The position numbers and the translations under genes were made by a program. The notes under the pieces were generated by a model. The model saw nothing but the letters and a program-made list of their open reading frames with translations. It had not been told where the DNA came from and ran no database searches. From contig CANQAW010000131.1 in assembly GCA_947589525.1 (NCBI GenBank), positions 1 to 5,274 of the forward strand: DNA of 5,274 nt. The letters run 5' to 3'. The stretch comes from Candidatus Gastranaerophilales bacterium (GTDB lineage Bacteria; Cyanobacteriota; Vampirovibrionia; Gastranaerophilales; Gastranaerophilaceae). This document shows positions 1-5,274 of this stretch, piece after piece; positions within the stretch are counted from its first letter, which is position 1, and the number at the start of each line of letters is the position of its first letter.

Positions 1-93
1 AAATATTGCAATTATGGCAATCCAAACATTAAACCCGAACTTATAAGATGGAAATTGTCAAATAGAGAATTATCCGAATGGTATATAGACTAG
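1..93 (+). CDS. C-terminal tail of an unidentified protein (5' end outside window)
   Basis: The first plus-strand frame is open from the window edge for 30 codons and ends at TAG (91-93). The peptide ends in NPNIKPELIRWKLSNRELSE followed by WYID. The other two plus frames close within about 45 bases. The peptide is mixed and protein-like, with two Trp and alternating charged and hydrophobic residues near its end. The stop falls one base before the typA stop on the other strand, which is what tightly packed convergent genes look like. I do not recognise the family, and no catalytic motif is visible in so short a piece. A 30-codon open stretch can occur by chance, so this is a moderate call that depends on the upstream sequence. 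Confidence 0.5.
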   Translation, partial: KYCNYGNPNIKPELIRWKLSNRELSEWYID

Positions 94-94
94 A

Positions 95-1882
95 TTATCT
101 TAATTTAACCAAATCAGCTTTTCTCATTCTGATATTTTCGGGAGTTACTTCAACAAGTTCATTGTCTTGAATATATTCAAGAGCATCTTCAAGTCCTATT
201 ATCTTTGGCGCTTGAAGTGTTACCATAACATCTGCGGTTGCTGAGCGCATATTTGTCATTTTCTTTGTTTTGCAGACATTAACGGGGATATCCTGCGGAC
301 GGTTGCATTCTCCTACAATCATTCCTCTGTAGACTTTTGTTTTAGGAGTTATGAAAAATACCCCTCTGTCTTCAAATTGACCAAGTGCGTAAGCAACGGC
401 TTCACCTTCTTCATGAGCAATCAGTGAACCTGTTCTTTGACGGGGAATGTCGCCTGCGTATTCATCATAATGCGCAAAAGTATGATACATTATCCCCTCG
501 CCTTTTGTCATTCTTATAAAATCAGACCTAAAGCCAATCAGACCTCTTGCGGGGATTATAAAATCAATATTTGTTCTTTTGGGACCCGCCTGCATATTAA
601 GCATTTGAGCTTTTCTTGAAGATAATTTTTCAATAACTCCGCCCACAAATTCTTCAGGAACATCCACTATCAGATTTTCATAAGGTTCAAGTTTAATTCC
701 GTCTTCTTCTTTGTATATAACTTCGGGTTTTGAAACTTGAAACTCATATCCTTCCCTTCTCATTGTTTCGATTAAAATGCTTAAATGAAGCTCTCCTCTG
801 CCTGAGACTTTAAAGACATCCGTTGACTCCGTATCTTCAACTCTTAGAGATACATTTTTTTCAAGTTCTAAATATAATCTTTTTCTTAATTGTCTTGAAG
901 TTACAAATTTTCCTTCAGTTCCCGCAAAAGGCGAATCATTAACGGAAAAATTCATAGATAGCGTCGGTTCATCTATTTTAATTAAAGGCAGCGCAACAGG
1001 ATTTGTTAAACAGGAAATTGTTTCACCGATATGAATATCTGAAAAACCTGCAACACCAACAATATCGCCTGCAAAAGCTTCTTGAATTTCTACTCTGCCA
1101 AGGTCTTTAAAACCGAATAATTTAACAACCTTGCCTTTTTGAGCGCTTCCGTCTGCTTTTAAAAGAGTAACCATTTCTTGAGATTTAATTGAACCGTTTT
1201 TAATTCTTCCAATTGCAATTCTTCCCACGTATTCGTTATAATCAAGCGTAGTAATCTGTAATTGCAAAGGCAGGTCGATATCAGCTTCAGGGCCTTCTAT
1301 GTTTTCCAAAATGCAATCTAATAACGGCAGAATGTTTTTATTTTCATCTTCCGGATTAACTTTTGCGTATCTGTTAAGTGAACTTGCGTAAATTACGGGA
1401 AAATCAATTAAATCTTCCCTGTCAGTTAATTCAGTAAATAAATCAAACACTTTATCAAGCGTTTTATCGGGGTCAGCACCTTGTTTATCTATTTTATTTA
1501 TTACAACTATTATTTTTATTCCAAGCTCAAGGGCTTTTGATAAAACAAATCTTGTCTGCGGCATAGGGCCTTCTTGGGCATCAACTATCAACAAAGCGCC
1601 ATCCACCATACCTAAAACACGCTCTACTTCTCCTCCGAAATCAGCGTGACCGGGGGTATCCACAACATTAATTTTAACTCCTTTGTATTCAACCGCCACG
1701 TTTTTAGATAGGATTGTTATTCCTCTTTCTTTTTCAATGTCGTTGCTGTCAAGTACGCAAGAGCCCATTTCCTGATGTTCTTTAAATACGCCTGTTTGAT
1801 CTAATATACAATCAACAAGCGTTGTTTTACCATGGTCAACGTGGGCAATTATTGCTATATTTCTTAGTTTTTTGTTTTTCAT
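95..1882 (-). CDS. typA: Ribosome-associated translational GTPase TypA/BipA
   Basis: This is a 595-residue member of the EF-G-like GTPase family that binds the 70S ribosome near the A site. Known family roles are in 50S subunit assembly, especially at low temperature, and in stress and virulence responses. The G domain covers about residues 1-200: P-loop AHVDHGKT (13-20), switch I RGITI (53-57), DTPGH (75-79), NKID (129-132) and YASS (165-168). A beta-barrel domain II follows (about 205-295), then domain III with GRGELHLSILIE, domain V starting near EPYENLIVDVP, and the BipA-specific C-terminal domain with VNVCKTKKMTNMR (534-546). That last domain separates TypA from EF-G and LepA. The length is close to the usual 600-615. 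The ATG at 1882 is chosen over an in-frame TTG at 1900 because the Shine-Dalgarno-like GGAAAGA lies between them. The conserved His of the C-terminal GEHNR-like loop is Cys526 here. The gene is divergent from glyA and convergent with the fragment at 1-93. Confidence 0.96.
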   Translation of the reverse strand: MKNKKLRNIAIIAHVDHGKTTLVDCILDQTGVFKEHQEMGSCVLDSNDIEKERGITILSKNVAVEYKGVKINVVDTPGHADFGGEVERVLGMVDGALLIVDAQEGPMPQTRFVLSKALELGIKIIVVINKIDKQGADPDKTLDKVFDLFTELTDREDLIDFPVIYASSLNRYAKVNPEDENKNILPLLDCILENIEGPEADIDLPLQLQITTLDYNEYVGRIAIGRIKNGSIKSQEMVTLLKADGSAQKGKVVKLFGFKDLGRVEIQEAFAGDIVGVAGFSDIHIGETISCLTNPVALPLIKIDEPTLSMNFSVNDSPFAGTEGKFVTSRQLRKRLYLELEKNVSLRVEDTESTDVFKVSGRGELHLSILIETMRREGYEFQVSKPEVIYKEEDGIKLEPYENLIVDVPEEFVGGVIEKLSSRKAQMLNMQAGPKRTNIDFIIPARGLIGFRSDFIRMTKGEGIMYHTFAHYDEYAGDIPRQRTGSLIAHEEGEAVAYALGQFEDRGVFFITPKTKVYRGMIVGECNRPQDIPVNVCKTKKMTNMRSATADVMVTLQAPKIIGLEDALEYIQDNELVEVTPENIRMRKADLVKLR

Positions 1883-1891
1883 TGTTGTTAA

Positions 1892-1898
1892 TCTTTCC
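1892..1898 (-). promoter_or_regulatory. Ribosome-binding site of typA that decides its start
   Basis: On the minus strand GGAAAGA sits 9 bases before the ATG at 1882. An upstream in-frame TTG (1900-1898) would place this purine-rich site inside the coding sequence and add six residues that are atypical for the family (TypA proteins begin shortly before the RNIAIIAHVDHGKT segment). The ATG is therefore the better start. Confidence 0.6.
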
Positions 1899-1929
1899 AA
1901 TTTTTTATGCGTAAATATTTGTTTATTAA

Positions 1930-1964
1930 TATTTTACAATAAAAACATTTTTTAATGTAAAATA
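1930..1964. promoter_or_regulatory. Inverted repeat with putative divergent promoters between typA and glyA
   Basis: TATTTTACA (1930-1938) and TGTAAAATA (1956-1964) form a perfect 9-base inverted repeat around a 17-base AT-rich spacer. Each arm contains TTTACA on one strand (5 of 6 match to the -35 consensus TTGACA) and TAAAAT on the other (5 of 6 match to the -10 consensus TATAAT). Both strands therefore read TTTACA, 19 bases, TAAAAT: toward glyA with -35 at 1933-1938 and -10 at 1958-1963, and toward typA with the mirror image. The 19-base spacing is longer than the optimal 17, and AT-rich DNA produces such matches readily. The element could equally be an operator, or chance. It is the only promoter candidate with both hexamers that I find in the 114-base gap. 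No riboswitch-like structure is seen before glyA. Confidence 0.4.
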
Positions 1965-1996
1965 GAAAATGTAATTATTTTCGCAAAGGACTTAAA

Positions 1997-3238
1997 ATGG
2001 AACTTGAAACAATAAGAAATACAGACCCTCAAATAGCTTATTTCATTGAAGAAGAACTAAAAAGACAACAAAATACAATTGAATTAATAGCTTCCGAAAA
2101 TTTTACTTCTCCCGCCGTTATGGCTTGCTGCGGAAGTATTTTAACAAATAAATACGCTGAAGGAAAACCCTATAAAAGATATTATAATGGGTGCGAATTT
2201 ATCGATAAAATTGAAGAGTTAGCCGCTAAAAGATGCTGTGAAATATTCAAATGCGACCATGCAAATGTTCAACCGCACTCAGGAGCGCAGGCAAATATGG
2301 CGGTCTTTATGTACGCCCTTAAAACAGGGGATACAATTATGGGCATGGATTTATCAAACGGCGGACATTTAACTCATGGTTCTCCCGTTAATTTTTCGGG
2401 GATTAACTACAAAGTTGTTTCGTACGGAGTAGATGAAGATGGCGTTATTGACTACGCAGATGTTGAAAAAAAAGCGCTTGAATATAAACCTAAAATGATA
2501 ATAGCAGGCGCAAGCAACTATTCAAGAATAATTGATTTTGAAAAGTTCAGCGAAATTGCAAAAAAAGTCGGCGCATATCTAATGGTTGATATCGCACACA
2601 TTGCAGGTCTTGTTGCAACAGGGCTGCATCCAAGCCCCGTTCGTTGGGCTGATTTTGTTACAACCACAACTCATAAAACCCTAAGAGGTCCTCGTGGCGG
2701 AATTATAATGTGCAAGCAAGAACATGCTCAAGGGATTGATAAAGCTGTTTTCCCGGGTGTTCAGGGAGGCCCTTTGGAACATATAATTGCAGGAAAAGCA
2801 GTTGCTCTTAAAGAAGTTCAAAGTGAAGAATACAAGCAATACGCCCGCCAAGTTGTTGAAAACTCTGCATGTTTAGCTGATGAGCTTATTAAAAACGGAA
2901 TTGATATTGTCGGTGGAAAATCTGAAAACCACGTTATGACAATCGATTTAAGAAGATTGAACAAAACGGGAAAAGATGTTGCTAATCTTTTAGAGGAAGT
3001 AGGTATTACCGCAAACAAAAATACGGTTCCAAACGATCCTCAATCTCCTTTTGTTACTTCAGGCGTCAGAATAGGAACTCCCGCAACTACGACACGAGGC
3101 ATGAAAACCCCCGAGATGAAAGAAATTGCAAAAATAATTTCAGATGCTATCTTAGAAAAAGACACTGTGGAAAATTTAAGAAAAAGAAGCAAATTGCTTT
3201 GCGATAAATTTCCGCTATACAAAAATATTAGAGGATAA
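1997..3238 (+). CDS. glyA: Serine hydroxymethyltransferase
   Basis: This is a cytosolic PLP enzyme that interconverts serine plus tetrahydrofolate with glycine plus 5,10-methylene-tetrahydrofolate, the main source of one-carbon units for purines, thymidylate and methionine. At 413 residues it matches the usual bacterial length (about 415-420). Key residues are all in place: Ser33 in IASENF, Tyr53 and Glu55 in NKYAEG, Tyr63 in RYYNG, His124 in GGHLTHGSP (PLP stacking), Asp198 and His201 in VDIAHIAG, the Schiff-base Lys227 in TTTTHKTLRGPRGG, and Arg358 in SGVRIGTPA (carboxylate binding). The start is supported by AAAGGA (1985-1990), 6 bases before the ATG. A small variation is GKPYKRYYNGCEF (56-68) where many relatives read GYPGKRYYGGCEY. 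The gene is intact with no frameshift. It is first in a probable operon with the downstream glycan gene and is divergent from typA. Confidence 0.97.
   Translation: MELETIRNTDPQIAYFIEEELKRQQNTIELIASENFTSPAVMACCGSILTNKYAEGKPYKRYYNGCEFIDKIEELAAKRCCEIFKCDHANVQPHSGAQANMAVFMYALKTGDTIMGMDLSNGGHLTHGSPVNFSGINYKVVSYGVDEDGVIDYADVEKKALEYKPKMIIAGASNYSRIIDFEKFSEIAKKVGAYLMVDIAHIAGLVATGLHPSPVRWADFVTTTTHKTLRGPRGGIIMCKQEHAQGIDKAVFPGVQGGPLEHIIAGKAVALKEVQSEEYKQYARQVVENSACLADELIKNGIDIVGGKSENHVMTIDLRRLNKTGKDVANLLEEVGITANKNTVPNDPQSPFVTSGVRIGTPATTTRGMKTPEMKEIAKIISDAILEKDTVENLRKRSKLLCDKFPLYKNIRG
3230..3235 (+). promoter_or_regulatory. Ribosome-binding site of the wecA-like gene, embedded in the end of glyA
   Basis: AGAGGA overlaps the last two sense codons of glyA (Arg-Gly) and lies 6 bases before the ATG at 3242. 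The glyA stop codon (3236-3238) sits between the site and the start. A ribosome finishing glyA would cover this site, which suggests translational coupling. Confidence 0.7.
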
Positions 3239-3241
3239 AAA

Positions 3242-4300
3242 ATGATAAAACTGTCACAAGCTCACGTTTTGGGTACAATTATTGCTTATTTGCTCGGGAT
3301 TTTTATAGTTCCTTTGGTAATATATTTTTCAAGAAAAAATAATCTTGTGGATGTTCCAAACGAAAGAAAAATTCACCACGGTCAAATTTCACGCCTTGGA
3401 GGAGTTGCGATTTGGCTATCCGTTATGCTTACTTTTTTGTTTCTTGTTTTGTTAAGTTATTATCCTAAGGGTCAAGGATTATCGGCGATTATAGTCGGCG
3501 GGTCTTTGATGTTTTTAATGGGTTTAATTGACGATGTTTATTGTTTAAATGCCAAATTTAAACTGTTTATTCAAATAGCAATTGCAACAATTGTAATGTT
3601 ATTGGGGATAAGGATTGAGTCTTTTTATCTTCCTTGGTCAAATACGTCTTTTGATTTGGGCTGTTTTTCGTATCCCGTAACTTTGCTTTGGATAGTCGGA
3701 ATAACAAATGCAATTAATTTTATTGACGGCATTGACGGACTTGCGGGTTCTGTTGTATCAATTTCGGCGGTATCAATCGGTCTTATATCTTTAGTTTTAG
3801 AACCTACCATGCAGATAAATGCTCTGATTGCTTTTATTTTGCTTGGTGCAATGTGCGCTTTTTTAACTTTTAACTATAATCCCGCAAAAATTTTTATGGG
3901 CGATTCGGGCGCACTTTATGCAGGATTTTTGCTTGCGACATTATCTATAACAGGCATTGTAAAACCTGCTTCCGGTATTGAAATGTATCTTCCGATTTTA
4001 ATTCTTGCGCTTCCGTTGCTTGATATTGCTTATTCTTCAATACGAAGAATTATGAAAGGCACCAGTCCTTTTGTGGCAGACAGTGAGCATATTCATCATA
4101 AATTATTACATGCGGGTTATTCTCAAGATAAGCTTGTATTGCTTCTTGCGGGCTTTAGTGCGATTTGCTCTTTATTATCCATTATTTTTGTCAGCACTAA
4201 AAGCAAATTTATCATAATTGCTCTTTGTCTGACGGGCGGTTTGATTGTTTTGAATATTATATCCAAACTAATCAAGAAAAATGAAGATAAATCAAATTAA
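3242..4300 (+). CDS. WecA/TagO-type undecaprenyl-phosphate sugar-1-phosphate transferase (glycosyltransferase family 4)
   Basis: This is an integral membrane enzyme of the MraY/WecA superfamily. It transfers a sugar-1-phosphate, usually GlcNAc-1-phosphate from UDP-GlcNAc, to the undecaprenyl phosphate carrier as the first step of a surface polysaccharide, O-antigen or teichoic-acid-like polymer. The 352 residues contain about 11 hydrophobic segments (roughly 9-29, 54-73, 80-96, 106-124, 146-160, 169-187, 194-211, 222-240, 248-265, 297-317, 323-343). Family motifs appear in order: DVPNERKIHHGQISRLGG (37-54), the Mg-binding Asp pair D97-D98 in GLIDDVY, NAINFIDGIDGLAG (156-169), FMGDSGALYAG (218-228) and the cytoplasmic ADSEHIHHKLLHAGYS (279-294). 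The HIHH motif points to WecA/TagO rather than MraY. The exact sugar cannot be read from sequence, so I give no symbol. It starts 3 bases after glyA and is probably co-transcribed and coupled with it. The C-terminus is short and Lys-rich. Confidence 0.9.
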   Translation: MIKLSQAHVLGTIIAYLLGIFIVPLVIYFSRKNNLVDVPNERKIHHGQISRLGGVAIWLSVMLTFLFLVLLSYYPKGQGLSAIIVGGSLMFLMGLIDDVYCLNAKFKLFIQIAIATIVMLLGIRIESFYLPWSNTSFDLGCFSYPVTLLWIVGITNAINFIDGIDGLAGSVVSISAVSIGLISLVLEPTMQINALIAFILLGAMCAFLTFNYNPAKIFMGDSGALYAGFLLATLSITGIVKPASGIEMYLPILILALPLLDIAYSSIRRIMKGTSPFVADSEHIHHKLLHAGYSQDKLVLLLAGFSAICSLLSIIFVSTKSKFIIIALCLTGGLIVLNIISKLIKKNEDKSN

Positions 4301-4334
4301 TTTTTTATCAATATTTTTATAGTAATATTTTTAT
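4301..4334 (+). repeat. Short AT-rich intergenic spacer with a 12-base tandem direct repeat
   Basis: AATATTTTTATA occurs at 4310-4321 and again at 4324-4335, with a period of 14 bases. The second copy runs into the A of the rlmN ATG. The spacer contains only one C and one G, and no clear Shine-Dalgarno sequence precedes rlmN. TATAGT at 4318-4323 resembles a -10 hexamer, but I find no convincing -35 hexamer upstream. No GC-rich terminator hairpin separates the wecA-like gene from rlmN, so read-through from the glyA operon is possible. Confidence 0.55.
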
Positions 4335-5274
4335 ATGCAAAAAGAAATTTTATCTAAGTTTTCGTATGAACAGTTGTGCGATTGGGTTGTTTCACGAGGT
4401 GAAAAAAAATTCAGAGCAGAACAGATTTTTTCTTGGATTTGGGCTAAAAATGCCCGTAATTTTGATGATATGACTGATGTAAAAAAAGAATTCAGGCAAT
4501 ATTTAAAAGAAAATTGTCAAATTTTAGACTGCAAAATAAAAACCAGACAAATATCCTCAGACGGTACAATTAAATATTTAATAGAATATTCCGACACTCA
4601 TTGTGCCGAGGCCGTGTTAATGCGCTTTGATAACAGACCAAATTTATCTTTATGCGTTTCAAGCCAGATTGGTTGTAAAATGGGATGTAAATTCTGTGCA
4701 ACGGGAAAAAACGGATTTAAAAGAAATCTCGAAGCTTATGAAATTGTTTCTCAAATTTTATTAATTCAACAAGACGTAAATCTTAAAATAACGAATATTG
4801 TTTTAATGGGTCAGGGAGAGCCTTTAGATAACTTTGAAAATGTGAAAATTGCGCTGAAGATGATTAATAAGAACCTGCAAATTTCCGTTCGCCGAATTAC
4901 GTTATCAACCTGCGGGCTTGCTTCAAAAATTATTGAGCTGTCAAATTCCGACATAATTCCTACGCTTGCTATTTCGCTACATGCGCCCAATCACCAAATT
5001 CGTGAAAAAATTATGCCCATTGAAAAAAAATATAATATTGATGTATTAAAAAAAGCTTTGATTGATTACGGAAATAGAACAAAAGACAGAATTACAATTG
5101 AATATATTTTACTGGGCGGTATAAATGACACCAAAGAATGCGCCATGGAATTAATTGACTATCTTGCAGATTTAAAATGCAATATAAATTTAATTCCGTA
5201 TAATCCCGTTGAGGATAGCGATTTTAAAAAACCTGATAAAAAATCCGCGGCAAAATTCAAATACCTGCTTGAAG
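4335..5274 (+). CDS. rlmN: Dual-specificity RNA methyltransferase RlmN (3' end outside window)
   Basis: This is a radical-SAM enzyme that methylates C2 of A2503 in 23S rRNA (E. coli numbering) and of A37 in some tRNAs, tuning peptidyl-transferase-centre function and decoding fidelity. The frame is open for 313 codons to the window edge. The N-terminal helical RNA-binding region includes KFRAEQIFSWIWAK (25-38). Next come AEAVLMRF (91-98), LCVSSQIGCKMGCKFCATG (106-124) with the [4Fe-4S] cysteines C114, C118 and C121 and the conserved C107, then VLMGQGEPLDN (156-166), RRITLSTCG (186-194), AISLHAPN (212-219) and NLIPYNPV (285-292). The methyl-carrying C-terminal cysteine expected in the last roughly 30 residues lies beyond the window. 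ATG 4335 is the only usable start because an in-frame TAA sits at 4323-4325, yet it lacks a clear Shine-Dalgarno site. The related Cfr resistance enzyme is less likely: the motif wording and housekeeping context fit RlmN. Confidence 0.94.
   Translation, partial: MQKEILSKFSYEQLCDWVVSRGEKKFRAEQIFSWIWAKNARNFDDMTDVKKEFRQYLKENCQILDCKIKTRQISSDGTIKYLIEYSDTHCAEAVLMRFDNRPNLSLCVSSQIGCKMGCKFCATGKNGFKRNLEAYEIVSQILLIQQDVNLKITNIVLMGQGEPLDNFENVKIALKMINKNLQISVRRITLSTCGLASKIIELSNSDIIPTLAISLHAPNHQIREKIMPIEKKYNIDVLKKALIDYGNRTKDRITIEYILLGGINDTKECAMELIDYLADLKCNINLIPYNPVEDSDFKKPDKKSAAKFKYLLE

Noticed and set aside
113..133. Inverted repeat ATCAG ... CTGAT near the 3' end of typA.
   Set aside because: It has only 5 pairs around an 11-base loop, lies inside conserved C-terminal coding sequence and has no T-run; it is likely chance.
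437..619. Open frames of about 60 codons opposite or out of frame with typA, glyA and the wecA-like gene (437-619, 2818-3018, 3040-3222, 3625-3810).
   Set aside because: All lie wholly within strongly conserved genes on the other strand, have no recognisable motif or conserved context, and are expected shadows.
1883..1996. A glycine or folate-type riboswitch or other structured leader upstream of glyA.
   Set aside because: The gap is only 114 bases, nearly all A/T, and has no conserved riboswitch core or strong stem apart from the inverted repeat described.
2466..2473. Runs of eight A in glyA (2466-2473) and rlmN (near 4402-4409 and 5022-5029) as possible slippage or programmed frameshift sites.
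   Set aside because: Each is simply Glu-Lys-Lys coded GAA AAA AAA in an intact frame. The downstream protein motifs continue in the same frame and no alternative product is evident.
4286..4309. Possible terminator hairpin after the wecA-like gene: GATAAA and TTTATC arms with an AT-rich loop and a run of six T.
   Set aside because: The arms are 6 bases with one G-C pair, the loop is 12 bases, and the T-run overlaps the distal arm instead of following it. It is too weak to call as an intrinsic terminator.
4335..5274. The radical-SAM methyltransferase being Cfr (antibiotic resistance) rather than RlmN.
   Set aside because: The motif wording (SSQIGCKMGCKFCATG, GQGEPLDN, LIPYNP), the chromosomal housekeeping context and the absence of mobile elements favour RlmN. 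A tree would settle it.

Overview
The window looks like ordinary core chromosome from an AT-rich bacterium. It holds three complete housekeeping genes, most of a fourth, and what is probably the tail of a fifth. I see no insertion sequence, phage gene, CRISPR array, tRNA or rRNA, and no sign of a new multi-gene system. Codon choice is similar throughout (A/T-ending codons, many AAA, GAA, TTA and ATT), so nothing stands out as recently transferred. The serine hydroxymethyltransferase reads much like cyanobacterial and related versions (MGMDLS, GGHLTHGSPVN, TTTTHKTLRGPRGG). With the low G+C, this makes a non-photosynthetic cyanobacterial relative such as Gastranaerophilales/Vampirovibrionia a reasonable guess. 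That guess rests on pattern memory only; a Firmicute or another AT-rich lineage is not excluded.

Layout: positions 1-93 read as the last 30 codons of an unidentified plus-strand gene. It ends one base before the stop codon of typA (bipA), a translational GTPase gene on the minus strand (95-1882). A gap of 114 bases separates typA from the divergently transcribed glyA (1997-3238). This gap carries a 9-base inverted repeat whose arms contain promoter-like hexamers on both strands. glyA is followed after only 3 bases by a WecA/TagO-type polyprenyl-phosphate sugar-1-phosphate transferase gene (3242-4300). The ribosome-binding site of that gene lies inside the last codons of glyA, so the two are almost certainly co-transcribed. 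After a further 34 AT-only-like bases with a 12-base tandem repeat comes rlmN (4335 to the window end), a radical-SAM RNA methyltransferase whose C-terminus lies beyond the window.

Functionally the genes cover growth housekeeping. TypA and RlmN act on the ribosome (subunit assembly or stress-related translation, and 23S rRNA/tRNA adenine-C2 methylation). GlyA supplies glycine and one-carbon units. The WecA-like enzyme starts a cell-surface glycan on a lipid carrier. Co-expression of glyA with the glycan gene probably links their supply to growth rate rather than marking a shared pathway.
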